This document shows, one piece after another, positions 1 to 8,025 of a DNA stretch of 23,997 bases (the first letter of the stretch is position 1; every line of letters begins with the position of its first letter). Where the stretch lies: assembly GCA_002344825.1 (NCBI GenBank), contig DDUN01000039.1, positions 1 to 23,997 on the forward strand, given 5' to 3'. A program made the translations under genes and the position numbers. The notes beneath the pieces were generated by a model. It worked only from the letters and a program-made list of their open reading frames with translations. It was not told the origin of the DNA and did no database searches. Source of the stretch: Candidatus Multiplicimicrobium inquinatum. Lineage in GTDB: Bacteria; Omnitrophota; Omnitrophia; Omnitrophales; Aquincolibacteriaceae.

Positions 1-405
1 AACAGCCGCGGTAGCGAAAGCCACGCCACGCTGTCCGGCGCCTGTTTCAACGCAAATCCGCTTTTTCCCGAGCTTGCGCGTTAAAAGCCCCTGAGCAATC
101 GCGTTATTAATTTTATGCGCGCCGGTATGGTTCAAATCTTCACGCTTTAAAAAAATACGCGCGCGGCCAAAATGCTTTGTCAGGTTTTTGGCTTCATATA
201 AAGCGCTAGGACGACCAACATAATCCTGCAAAAGCATCTTGAGTTCGGCCTGAAACTTTTTGTCGCGCTTAATCTTTTGATAAGCGGCATCAAGTTCATT
301 CAACGCCTTCATTAAAGTCTCGGGAACATAACGCCCGCCATAAGGACCAAAATGCCATCCTGTCGCGTCATAAGACTGTTTATTCGAGGTGAATTTTTTT
401 TTCAT
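1..405 (-). CDS. trpB: Tryptophan synthase beta chain, N-terminal part (cut by window edge)
   Basis: PLP enzyme that condenses indole with L-serine to make tryptophan, the last step of tryptophan synthesis, as an alpha2beta2 cytosolic complex with TrpA. Only the first 135 residues are in the window. Seen in sequence: the TrpB N-terminal signature GGRYVPETL (residues 23-31), the PLP-lysine motif HTGAHKIN with K98, and the loop ETGAGQRG with the catalytic Glu at 120. Spacing between K98 and E120 equals that between K87 and E109 of the Salmonella enzyme, so the alignment is secure. Odd point: R126 stands where most TrpB proteins have His (H115 in Salmonella). The ATG at 403-405 is preceded by GTGGGG five bases upstream, a weak ribosome binding site. 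It lies downstream of batE on the same strand, separated by 109 bases holding two hairpins, so it may be transcribed separately. Confidence 0.94.
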   Translation of the reverse strand, partial: MKKKFTSNKQSYDATGWHFGPYGGRYVPETLMKALNELDAAYQKIKRDKKFQAELKMLLQDYVGRPSALYEAKNLTKHFGRARIFLKREDLNHTGAHKINNAIAQGLLTRKLGKKRICVETGAGQRGVAFATAAV

Positions 406-452
406 TTTTACCCCACTGCCTCAAAACTTATAGGTTCTATGTGCGGTTGAGC

Positions 453-488
453 ATGGTCATACGACCATAGGTCCGGAGTAAACTCCGG
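453..488 (-). other. Two adjacent perfect hairpins between batE and trpB
   Basis: Two inverted repeats lie back to back: bases 453-458 pair with 463-468 (6 bp, 4-base loop) and bases 73-79 of the same hundred (473-479) pair with 482-488 (7 bp, 2-base gap). On the minus strand they follow the batE stop by 26 bases and precede the trpB ATG by 47. Neither is followed by a T run, so a classical intrinsic terminator is unlikely. They could be a transcript-stabilising or attenuator structure, or a bound operator. Function is not known. Confidence 0.45.
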
Positions 489-514
489 CTTAAAGCTCAG
501 AGCCAAATAAATAG

Positions 515-1291
515 TCATGTCCTAACCTTACCAATTTCAGAGTTTCGAATCCAGCCTGTCTCACCATTCCAAGTCACCACGCGACTCCAATCGTCGCGCT
601 CATCAACAATAAAAACTTTGAGTCCGCCGCCCAGTTTCATCAGACTTTGATTATCAAGCGAAGGCCCGTAACGCACTTCGGCTTCCTTCGCGATAACGAT
701 TCCTTCCTGATAATTCCGCTCATAAAAAAGCTTGGAGCTCCATAAAACGATAAAAAGCACCGACAAAAAAACCATCTCGGTTCTCGGAAATGTCCAGAAT
801 GAAGAAGACTGAGATGCGCGCGCCCAAAACAAAACTGAAACCGACAAAACCAACAATGAGAGTAACGCTAATAAAATAAAATCAGACGCGTTGACCCATT
901 GTAAAAACAAACTGTTCAAACGAATGAAAACACCGCGTTTATCTTCGATCTTATACTCGAGCTTCGCTTTTGCCGCCGCCAAATTATAGCGCGCGTCGGC
1001 ATACCAAGGACGCAGCGAAATCGCGCGCTCAAAGTTTAAAATCGCAAAATTCAACTGCCCCAGACGGTAATAACAATTGCCCAAATTAAAATAAAGCACC
1101 GCTTTTTCAAATGGCTTTGAAACATTCAATAAAGATTCATAAACCGCGACAGACTCGGCAAATTTCCCTGACTTATATAAACCCGCTCCCTCTTCCCATT
1201 TCTGAGCGCGCTCATCGGCAAAACTATTTCCGCTTAAAAGGAAACAAGCCAAAAGAGCGGCGAAACAAAACCACGCTGAAGACCGCTTCAT
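515..1291 (-). CDS. batE: BatE-like TPR/SH3 membrane protein
   Basis: A 258-residue envelope protein with the domain order of BatE of the Bacteroides aerotolerance (Bat) locus. An N-terminal signal peptide (KRSSAW followed by a hydrophobic run to about residue 25) leads into two or three TPR repeats (about 30-110, including FNLGNCYYRLGQ), two transmembrane helices (about 136-157 and 170-188), and a C-terminal bacterial SH3-like domain (about 195-258, ending DWSRVVTWNGETGWIR). The family is thought to work with BatA-D in envelope stress or metalloprotease-related complexes; the molecular role is unsettled. The start is supported by GGAG eight bases upstream, inside the end of batD, with which the gene overlaps by 4 bases (ATGA). 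Direct coupling to batD is therefore likely. Confidence 0.85.
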   Translation of the reverse strand: MKRSSAWFCFAALLACFLLSGNSFADERAQKWEEGAGLYKSGKFAESVAVYESLLNVSKPFEKAVLYFNLGNCYYRLGQLNFAILNFERAISLRPWYADARYNLAAAKAKLEYKIEDKRGVFIRLNSLFLQWVNASDFILLALLSLLVLSVSVLFWARASQSSSFWTFPRTEMVFLSVLFIVLWSSKLFYERNYQEGIVIAKEAEVRYGPSLDNQSLMKLGGGLKVFIVDERDDWSRVVTWNGETGWIRNSEIGKVRT

Positions 1292-3207
1292 TTCTTTTTC
1301 TCCATGTAACGGACAACCTCTTCAAAAACACGCAGTGCAAGCTCTTTGGATGACTCCGGAATCAGCCCGCGACCAAACCGGGACTCATCGCATAAATGAT
1401 AGATATCCATGACTTCCTGACAAGTTTCATCTTTTTGGCCGAATTCCTGCCGTAAACGGCGGTCAATTTCAAACCGTGTCGTGCCAAAAGCCGAAAGATT
1501 CCATTTATCCGCAAAATACTGGTTCATGGATTTTTCGAGATAGTTAAAAAATTCAGTCTGCGAAGCAATGTCTTTTTCATGCACCAGTTTTTTCAAAGCG
1601 TTGATTTCGCTCATGACAACCGATTTGGCTTTTTTATAACGATACGCGCTGCGGTTTTGAGAAACATAAGCTTCATGATTCTTGCGGTAAATAAAAAATC
1701 CGGCGAGCGCTAAAAACAAAAAATTGAGAACGGCCAAAATACTGATGGCAAATGACCTTGCTGTTTGTAAAAAATCCGGCGCCGGAACGCGCGTCTCAAG
1801 ATAGCGGATATCTTTTCCTTCGACTTGAACTTTCTTTTTAAGATCCTCTTGTACGGCAACTTCTTCCGGCAAATCAGCCCCTGCTTCGCCTTTAAGAACG
1901 GTGAGCGGAAAATTCGGTGTTCTTAATGTCTGATAAACGCCCTGCACCGGATCAAAAAAACTGAATTCCAAAGGCGGAATGAACATCTTGCCTTCATCCT
2001 TGGGAATAAAAACAACTTCGAATGTTTTTCGCCCGGAAATAAAATCCTGCGTCCGTGAAATTTCTGACTTTGAATCAGCTTCATACGTGCGAAAGCCCTT
2101 TAAATCGGGAATTTTAGGACGGTTCACCCGATCCACATTACCCGTACCCTCAATCACTAATGTCATTTTTACCGGCTCATTTTGCTTCACTTCACCGCGG
2201 TCCATGGTCGCGTTCATTTGATAACGTCCGACATCGCCCTGAAAACTAGCCGGCTTACCCGCATCAGGCAGCGCCTTGACTTCAACTTCAAGCGGGCGCG
2301 GGCTTAATAACCGTGTCTCACGTTTTGAAAAAAAGTTTCCGCCGTTAAAAAAGCTGTCATTGAAAAAATCATCGAAAACGCTGTCTTGCTGCTGATCCTG
2401 CTTAATGGTGGTTTTAATTTGCCCGGGCTGAATCGTATATTTTCCGGCCGCGGTCGGAAACAACGCTACTTTTTTGATCTCAGCTTTAATGTATCGCCGT
2501 CCCCCGATCGACACCATTTCACGCGGAACTTCTTTTTCCATCGGAAACTCTTCGATCCAAAAACCGCTTAACTCCGGTTCGGTTTCAAAACCTTCATAGC
2601 GGGTATCAAAGCTGGTAAAGAGCGCGTAATTTAAAAGAACTTGCTCGTTTTGATAAACCGTCTTTTTAGAAAGCTGGGCATCCGCAAAAATCCGGTTATC
2701 CGCGCCCGCGGGCGGCTGCGCGTTCGAAGGCTTCACCGTTTGCGGCATCGTCGAAGTGCCGGAGGCAGAAGAAGAGGAAGTTCGGGACTGAGGGGCCGAA
2801 CCTGAGTCACGCACCTCAAAATGAATCGGTTGAGTTTGTAAATTAACTCCGCTAACTGAAATGGATAAAGCCGGTAAAGTGTAAGAGCCGGCGCGTTTGG
2901 CGGAAACAATATAGCTAAAATCGAGACTGGAAGATGAGACTCCGTTCACGAGTGTCATGCGGGAAGCGCGCCCTGCATAATGAATGTCCAAATTCTGAAT
3001 CGGAGGGAACTCCGGCGCCTGAATATTGCCCTTTCCGTCCAATATACGTACGGTTAAAAAAGCATCTTCCCCCACGGCCGCCTGAACGCGATCCAAGGTT
3101 GCAATGACACGGGCTTCAGCTCCAAAAGACACAATGGGGTAAGCCCAGGCCGCACAGGCAACCAAGACGGTCAAAACACCTATTTTTAACTGTTTCATTT
3201 TTTCCAT
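1288..3207 (-). CDS. batD: BatD-like oxygen-tolerance protein
   Basis: A 639-residue protein of the BatD family. It has a signal peptide (hydrophobic 9-29, cleavage probably after SFGA), then repeated beta-sandwich domains starting ARVIATLDRVQAAVGEDAFLT and running to about 450. One TM helix follows at about 483-505 (ISILAVLNFLFLALAGFF), then a cytoplasmic helical tail of about 130 residues. A Ser/Pro/Gln-rich linker lies near 138-165 (SRTSSSSASG). This layout and length are normal for BatD. The BatD family is an envelope protein set usually encoded next to vWA proteins BatA and BatB; those are absent here. A second ATG three codons in (3198) has GGA just upstream, whereas the first has no Shine-Dalgarno, so the true start may be 3198. 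The end overlaps batE by 4 bases; 39 bases separate it from the ParB-like gene upstream. Confidence 0.87.
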   Translation of the reverse strand: MEKMKQLKIGVLTVLVACAAWAYPIVSFGAEARVIATLDRVQAAVGEDAFLTVRILDGKGNIQAPEFPPIQNLDIHYAGRASRMTLVNGVSSSSLDFSYIVSAKRAGSYTLPALSISVSGVNLQTQPIHFEVRDSGSAPQSRTSSSSASGTSTMPQTVKPSNAQPPAGADNRIFADAQLSKKTVYQNEQVLLNYALFTSFDTRYEGFETEPELSGFWIEEFPMEKEVPREMVSIGGRRYIKAEIKKVALFPTAAGKYTIQPGQIKTTIKQDQQQDSVFDDFFNDSFFNGGNFFSKRETRLLSPRPLEVEVKALPDAGKPASFQGDVGRYQMNATMDRGEVKQNEPVKMTLVIEGTGNVDRVNRPKIPDLKGFRTYEADSKSEISRTQDFISGRKTFEVVFIPKDEGKMFIPPLEFSFFDPVQGVYQTLRTPNFPLTVLKGEAGADLPEEVAVQEDLKKKVQVEGKDIRYLETRVPAPDFLQTARSFAISILAVLNFLFLALAGFFIYRKNHEAYVSQNRSAYRYKKAKSVVMSEINALKKLVHEKDIASQTEFFNYLEKSMNQYFADKWNLSAFGTTRFEIDRRLRQEFGQKDETCQEVMDIYHLCDESRFGRGLIPESSKELALRVFEEVVRYMEKKK

Positions 3208-3246
3208 AAATCAAAGCGTATCAAAGAATTGGAGATGATAGACAAA

Positions 3247-4200
3247 TCAGAGGAGGGTGTCAAACAAGGCAGGCGCCTGCTTCTTCAGGTTGATGATCGC
3301 CTTTTCAACCTGCTCAACCCCCTTTAGACTGCGAATATGCGCCTGCAAAAAAAGCCCTTCCTGCTCAAAGCTCTCGGGAGCTCGCAATTCAAGGCTCGAA
3401 TCTCCTTTGAGAATCGCCTTAACCGTGTCGCGAAAAGCGGCTTCCCGGCTCACCAAAGCGGGAAAACGCAACGCTCGGATGGCTTTGTAATACAAATCGG
3501 TCCGCATTCGAACATCCGCCTGTTTAATTTGCGGAAATACTTTGCTTTTCTGAAGTAAAAGCCGAACCGGCTCTTTTTTAATCTGAGTTAAATCCAGCCA
3601 CCATTCACATAAATGCGCCATTTGGCTTGCCGAAGGTTTTATTTTTTTTAAAACATTCGCGGCTAAATAATCTTTATCTTCCGTTTTAAATTGAGCCAAT
3701 CCCGCAGCTCCGTGAAAAGGCAGCTGACCCGAACAAACCAAATCAAAAATATTTTTTGGAAGCGCCGCAACCGCTTGATACTGGCGTAAAACCTTGACAC
3801 TGGGAGTGAGCCCCACAAGCGGCATAATTTTTTTCACAACCACATCTTCGGAAAAACCAAACTCGCTTCCGGCACGGTTCAGAATGAGGCCTATTTCCGT
3901 ATCCATAAACCGGCTCCCCTGATTCAGGGCTAACGCGGCAAGCAGCCGTTCCGGCGCCGCAGTTTTTTCAATTACAAAGCAAGGAGCTGTTTTCATTTTC
4001 AGCTTTTTCAAAACAGCCAAGCGTTTATGCCCGTCAATCACAACATAATTTTTGCCATGAGCTGCAACCGTCAATGGCTGTAGCAAACCCTGCTCACGCA
4101 CCGAAGACACAAAGCGATCGTCTTGGCTTTTAAAACGAAAACAAAGCAAGCCGGCGCGAAGGCGGGTTAAAGGAATGCGGATGCCAATGAGGCTTTCCAT
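3247..4200 (-). CDS. ParB/Spo0J-like nuclease-fold protein
   Basis: A 317-residue protein with an N-terminal ParB/sulfiredoxin-like domain (about 1-95): an SVREQGLLQPLTV strand-helix and the signature VIDGHKRLAVL (55-64), the family's nucleotide-binding motif. The middle part (95-200) is helical, with a plausible HTH region as in ParB family members; the rest is helical and unrecognised. It is not obviously chromosomal ParB: there is no parA neighbour, and the GERR(F/W) box is replaced by DGHKR. A regulatory DNA- or CTP-binding role is an inference. The start is well supported by GGAG five bases before the ATG, even though this places the start 34 bases inside the upstream peptidase gene. It shares the minus-strand operon with envelope genes, an unusual setting for a ParB relative. 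Confidence 0.75.
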   Translation of the reverse strand: MESLIGIRIPLTRLRAGLLCFRFKSQDDRFVSSVREQGLLQPLTVAAHGKNYVVIDGHKRLAVLKKLKMKTAPCFVIEKTAAPERLLAALALNQGSRFMDTEIGLILNRAGSEFGFSEDVVVKKIMPLVGLTPSVKVLRQYQAVAALPKNIFDLVCSGQLPFHGAAGLAQFKTEDKDYLAANVLKKIKPSASQMAHLCEWWLDLTQIKKEPVRLLLQKSKVFPQIKQADVRMRTDLYYKAIRALRFPALVSREAAFRDTVKAILKGDSSLELRAPESFEQEGLFLQAHIRSLKGVEQVEKAIINLKKQAPALFDTLL

Positions 4201-5345
4201 TCTTTCTCCAGTTTCTCGATTGAAATTTTAAGCGTTTCCGAAATAACCTGTTCGGCATTTTTTTCTTCGGAAAATTTAATCGCCATTTGCTTAAGATAAA
4301 AAACACCGTACCGCCCAATAATATAATCCACCACATCATAGCTCTGCATGTAAAAAAGCCCCATCCATTGCTCGTCATTTTTATGGCTTTCAAAAACCGT
4401 CGGATTAAACAAACTATGCAGAGGAATCAAATTACTTTCATCTTTTAAAACGCGCAAAGAGGCCACGGGCAAAGGTTCGATTTTATTCTGCTGATAAACA
4501 GCAAAACCTTCATGCAGCCAAATCGGCGTCTTCTTTTTGCCTAAATCATCCAAAAAAACATGGGTTAATTCATGCCGGGCAACCGCACGCAGCTGTTTTT
4601 CGCCAAATCCGCGCGGATGCACGGGCAAGCGCACCTTGCCGTCATAAAGTCCGCCGATCCAATGCGCCAGATTGCCGGCCGCGTGAAACTTATCGGCATC
4701 ATAAAAAAGCACGGTGGTTTTATGATTCAGATAATGCGCCAACTCTTTCGCGATTTCACGGTAAGTATCGCGCAACATGGTCTTCAACTCAAAACCTTCA
4801 TACTCGTTTTGATTGCCGCTGTACTTGATCAGAAAATGCTCTTCTTCGACGGTATCGAAACTTTTTTCGACTTCTGTCTCGCGCGTTAACTTTTCCAGCT
4901 TATCTTTCAGTCGTGAAACCGGTTCCAGCTTAAAGGCTTCGCGGTAATGCTCATTCGCTTTGACAAGATTCTGTTTCAGATAATAAATATCGCCGCTCAG
5001 TTCATGCGCAACTGGGCTTTTTATATCGCATTTCAAAGCTTCTTCAGCCGCTTTAAGCGCTAGATCATATTCACTTTTCTGAAAAAGGCTGTACCCTTCG
5101 TTTATATAATCAATCGCCATTAGCTCTTTGGGGAAATCCACTGTTCCCGCCGGTGCGCGGCTATAGCGCTGAGCCAGCATATCAAGCCGCCGTTCGTATT
5201 GAGTCTTTTCACGCTTTCCGGCAAAACTTTCTTCCGTCGCGCAAAGCGAGGGACAATAGACCATAAACAACAGACTCGAGACAACCACAACCAAGAAAAC
5301 GCCATAGTCAATCGTCAATCGCCGATCGCTTGTGTTGGCTTTCAT
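4167..5345 (-). CDS. TPR protein with gluzincin 'peptidase MA' domain
   Basis: Exported zinc-metallopeptidase-like protein, 392 residues from the start used here. A signal peptide (hydrophobic stretch about 15-32, then SLCA) is followed by TPR-like helices (about 80-150) and a gluzincin peptidase domain with HELTH at 258-262 and the third ligand Glu at 279 in WLHEG. The HExxH...E pattern is that of the peptidase MA family, found in many diderm bacteria as periplasmic proteins; substrates are unknown. An ATG four codons upstream (5357) is also open, but the ATG at 5343-5345 makes the classical 4-base ATGA overlap with the M48 gene upstream and has GGA seven to nine bases before it. The 3' end overlaps the ParB-like gene by 34 bases. 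Confidence 0.84.
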   Translation of the reverse strand: MKANTSDRRLTIDYGVFLVVVVSSLLFMVYCPSLCATEESFAGKREKTQYERRLDMLAQRYSRAPAGTVDFPKELMAIDYINEGYSLFQKSEYDLALKAAEEALKCDIKSPVAHELSGDIYYLKQNLVKANEHYREAFKLEPVSRLKDKLEKLTRETEVEKSFDTVEEEHFLIKYSGNQNEYEGFELKTMLRDTYREIAKELAHYLNHKTTVLFYDADKFHAAGNLAHWIGGLYDGKVRLPVHPRGFGEKQLRAVARHELTHVFLDDLGKKKTPIWLHEGFAVYQQNKIEPLPVASLRVLKDESNLIPLHSLFNPTVFESHKNDEQWMGLFYMQSYDVVDYIIGRYGVFYLKQMAIKFSEEKNAEQVISETLKISIEKLEKEWKASLASAFL

Positions 5346-6448
5346 TTCGAATTCCATTTTTGAGCCGCTAAAATTCTTTTTTTGATTGAAGGATGGTCGT
5401 AGAAAAGAAATTCATACCATGCCGGCGGATCGGGATCCGCCAAATTTAAAGCCCCGAGTTTTCCCATCATGGAAACAAAAACATCACGATCACGGCAAGC
5501 TTCCAGAGCAAAACGATCTGCCGCGTATTCACAAACTCTTGAAAAACCATTCGTCAGCGGCATACTGATATAGGCAATACCAAGAAAAATCAACATGAGC
5601 AAAGGCAAGCTTGCGGGATCCGCCGCCGACTGAAGACCCAAACCTAAAGCAAAGCTTTCCATGCCCAAATAACCCAAATAAAAGCAAAGCAGTGAAATCG
5701 CAAGCCCCAAACCCAGCTGTTTCCAAATGTCACCGTGCTTAAAATGGCCGAGTTCATGCGCCACAACCTGTTCCACTTCCGCGAGAGTAAACTGCTCGAG
5801 CAAGGTATCGCTCAACACCACTCGCTTTGTTTTGCCAAGCCCCATAAATGCGGCATTCGCCTTTTTGGTTGTCTTGCTCAGATTCAGCGAAAAAATATTG
5901 GCTGCGGGCAAACCAAATCGGCTCAAAAGACTTAAGATGCGGCTGCGCAACTCCCCCTCCGGCAAAGTCTGATACTTATAGAAAAGCGGCACAACAAAAA
6001 CCGGAAAAAGTTTTCCCATGATCCAACTCACCCCCGCGTAAGCTGCCCAAGCCCAAAGCCACCAGGAACCCGGCTGAAAACGGATTAAAAAATAAAGTCC
6101 CTGAATCAGCGCCAATGAAAACAAAAAAGATAAAACAGCGCGCTTTTTCATTTCCCAAATCCATCCCCATAAACTTAAATTCGAAAGCTGAAAACGGTGT
6201 TCAAGTATAAAGCCCGAATAAAAGGACAAAGGAAAATCGATGATGAAAAAGAAGAGCGAAAATACCGCGAAAAACACAGCAACCTGAATCCACGGGTTAT
6301 CCGTAAAACTGACGGTCATTTGCCGTGTTTCGGATGCTAAAGGGGTTAAAACCCACAGCGCAAGTAAAGCCGGAGTCAAAAGCAAATGCACAAGCGACAG
6401 CATTTTTTTAATTCGCTGGTATTCTTTCGCACGGCTTGAGTCGGTCAT
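5342..6448 (-). CDS. M48 family integral-membrane metalloprotease (Ste24-like)
   Basis: A 368-residue polytopic membrane protease resembling Ste24/CAAX prenyl protease 1. Hydrophobic segments lie near 18-35, 53-80, 105-123, 128-153, 245-270 and 281-300. The zinc site is HELGH at 231-235 with the third ligand Glu at 307 in EYAAD (E-x3-D, D311), exactly the M48 arrangement. The C-terminal WYEFLFYDHPSIKKRI matches the usual Ste24 tail. Bacterial Ste24-like enzymes are thought to take part in membrane protein quality control; no prenyl substrate is implied. The ATG has GGAG eight bases upstream and overlaps the EEP gene stop by 4 bases (ATGA). Placed in an operon with a second, periplasmic metallopeptidase. 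Confidence 0.92.
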   Translation of the reverse strand: MTDSSRAKEYQRIKKMLSLVHLLLTPALLALWVLTPLASETRQMTVSFTDNPWIQVAVFFAVFSLFFFIIDFPLSFYSGFILEHRFQLSNLSLWGWIWEMKKRAVLSFLFSLALIQGLYFLIRFQPGSWWLWAWAAYAGVSWIMGKLFPVFVVPLFYKYQTLPEGELRSRILSLLSRFGLPAANIFSLNLSKTTKKANAAFMGLGKTKRVVLSDTLLEQFTLAEVEQVVAHELGHFKHGDIWKQLGLGLAISLLCFYLGYLGMESFALGLGLQSAADPASLPLLMLIFLGIAYISMPLTNGFSRVCEYAADRFALEACRDRDVFVSMMGKLGALNLADPDPPAWYEFLFYDHPSIKKRILAAQKWNSK

Positions 6449-7191
6449 AAATCAATCTCCGTCATCACGCCGAAATGATCCGATGGATAAGTTCCGTTTG
6501 CATCCGACTGATTAAAAACGAGCTCGGACTTTAAAAGCTTAACACCTTTTGTGAAAATATAATCAAGCCGGCGTTCAGGCATATGATCACGGGCTCTTTC
6601 AGCGTAAGGATTACGGTAATCCCAGGTCACCGCCTCGCTCCCGGGGTTCATTTCAGCGTAACTGTCTTTCATTACCTTTTTGACGATTTCAACCGACGGC
6701 TTATTCGGGGCCGAATTGAGATCTCCCATGAGAAAAGACGGGTAAGATCCCGCCAACCCCAGCCAACGACGCGCTTTTTGACATTTCCAGCGAAGCAGCT
6801 CCTCCGTCTGACCTAAGCGAATTGAGTCCTCCGGCAAAAGCCAAGAGAGATGCGTATTAAACCCTGCTATTTTTTTTCGGCCCGCCTGAAAAAGAGCGAA
6901 ATGAGCGTAGCGGTTGTAATCTTCGTTGGGTGATTTGGTTTTATAGGTCAAGCATTCGGATTTCAAAACAGGATAATTGGAAAGAAAAATAAGTCCTGAG
7001 TTTTGACCGCTTTTAGACAAATACGGAAAACCGCTGCGTTTTTGGATTTCATCCGCCCAATCCATATTAAAGACTTCCTGAAACGCGACAATGTCGGGCA
7101 AATAAAATTTGAGACCCGCGAAAATCAATTCCCAGCGTTCGCGCCAGGGGCCGCGTTCTTGCCATGTATTAAGAGATAAAAGTCTAAGCAC
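6445..7191 (-). CDS. Endonuclease/exonuclease/phosphatase (EEP) family hydrolase
   Basis: A 248-residue metal-dependent phosphodiesterase of the DNase I-like fold. All catalytic positions are present: N8 (SLNTW), E39 (AFQEV), H114 (FNTHLSW), D157 and N159 (MGDLNS), D210 (RRLDYI) and the terminal pair D238/H239 (SDHFG). No signal peptide is visible. Family members cleave nucleic acids, sphingomyelin or inositol phosphates, and the sequence alone does not decide. Location between an acyltransferase and a membrane protease makes a phospholipid-type substrate plausible, but this is only inference. It starts with GTG (7189-7191), preceded by an AAGAG element, and overlaps the plsC stop by 8 bases, which suggests translational coupling. 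Confidence 0.9.
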   Translation of the reverse strand: MLRLLSLNTWQERGPWRERWELIFAGLKFYLPDIVAFQEVFNMDWADEIQKRSGFPYLSKSGQNSGLIFLSNYPVLKSECLTYKTKSPNEDYNRYAHFALFQAGRKKIAGFNTHLSWLLPEDSIRLGQTEELLRWKCQKARRWLGLAGSYPSFLMGDLNSAPNKPSVEIVKKVMKDSYAEMNPGSEAVTWDYRNPYAERARDHMPERRLDYIFTKGVKLLKSELVFNQSDANGTYPSDHFGVMTEIDL

Positions 7192-7957
7192 GCAACTCTT
7201 TCAGCTTTTGAATCATGGCGGCGCGCACGCGCTCTTGGACAACTTCAATCTCAGAGTCCGCAACATCTTTCATGGGCACCGAGGGCAAAACACTCAAACG
7301 AAACTCAACATGCTTTTTTAAAAGCCATGAATGCTTGGGTAAAGCATCTCCGGTACCGTCCACCACCACAGGTAAAACCTCAACCCCTGCTTCGCGCGCA
7401 AGCTTAAACGCGGCGGGACGAAAATCATGAATTTCACCGTCTACGCTGCGGGTTCCTTCAGGAAAAAATAAGACACTCGCACCCTTATTCAGCCAGCCGG
7501 ACAAGTCAATCAAAGCCTGATGCCGGCTGGTGCGGTTAGAACGATCAACGGGAATGTATTTTGCTAATTTCATGTGCCAGCCCAAAAAAGGAATATCGAA
7601 AAGCTCTTTTTTGGCGAGAAACTTAAAAAGTACGGGCAATTTGGCGGCGACAATCAAAATATCGAGCATGCTCTGATGATTGCAAACGATCAGATAAGTT
7701 TTCTTCTGATCAATTGTCTGTAAACCCTCGGCGCGCATTTTCCAAACCGGTGTCACGGCAATAATCGACCGCGCCCAAAGAATCGCGCTCCAGTGAATCA
7801 ACTTTCGCGCATAATCCCCGCGCAACAGTGTTACCGGAAAAAGAATGAAAAAACCGATTAAAACATACAGTATCGTAAAAATAATCGCTCCCACCCAGGT
7901 GATGACGGAAACCGGAATGGCAACCCAAGCTGGGGCGTCTTTTTTGGCTGATTTCAT
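7184..7957 (-). CDS. plsC: 1-acyl-sn-glycerol-3-phosphate acyltransferase (PlsC family)
   Basis: A 257-residue membrane acyltransferase that would convert lysophosphatidic acid to phosphatidic acid, the second acylation of phospholipid synthesis. An N-terminal TM region (about 12-45) anchors the protein. Seen motifs: NHQSMLD (93-99, the catalytic NHx4D box), the block around 113-139 with IPVDR, FPEGTRS (165-171, phosphate binding) and VLPVVVDG (194-201). These are the four classic PlsC blocks in order. Some homologues acylate other lysophospholipids, so the exact acceptor is inferred. No Shine-Dalgarno precedes the ATG; a TATAAT box ends only 8 bases upstream, pointing to a leaderless transcript. 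It is the first gene of the minus-strand operon. Confidence 0.92.
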   Translation of the reverse strand: MKSAKKDAPAWVAIPVSVITWVGAIIFTILYVLIGFFILFPVTLLRGDYARKLIHWSAILWARSIIAVTPVWKMRAEGLQTIDQKKTYLIVCNHQSMLDILIVAAKLPVLFKFLAKKELFDIPFLGWHMKLAKYIPVDRSNRTSRHQALIDLSGWLNKGASVLFFPEGTRSVDGEIHDFRPAAFKLAREAGVEVLPVVVDGTGDALPKHSWLLKKHVEFRLSVLPSVPMKDVADSEIEVVQERVRAAMIQKLKELRA

Positions 7958-7965
7958 AAGCGCGA

Positions 7966-7971
7966 ATTATA
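7966..7971 (-). promoter_or_regulatory. -10 element of a probable leaderless promoter for plsC operon
   Basis: Perfect TATAAT on the minus strand, preceded by GC, ending 8 bases before the plsC ATG. Transcription would start within a base or two of the start codon. No convincing -35 hexamer is visible at 16-18 bases; a weak TTATTG lies 16 bases upstream. The absence of a ribosome binding site before this ATG fits leaderless translation. Confidence 0.6.
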
Positions 7972-8013
7972 GCAGAGAAACGACTCTCAATAACAGACCC
8001 TAGACACAACTGC

Positions 8014-8019
8014 TATACT
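8014..8019 (+). promoter_or_regulatory. -10 element of a probable leaderless promoter for the TPR gene
   Basis: TATACT preceded by TGC, ending 6 bases before the ATG at 8026. The expected start of transcription coincides with the A of the start codon. No Shine-Dalgarno and no clear -35 box are present. It mirrors the plsC promoter 42 bases away on the other strand. Confidence 0.55.
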
Positions 8020-8025
8020 GCCGCC

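Noticed and set aside
3247..4200. Chromosomal ParB with nearby parS and origin of replication.
   Set aside because: No parA, dnaA, rnpA-type neighbours and no TGTTTCACGTGAAACA-like site seen; gene sits inside an envelope operon.
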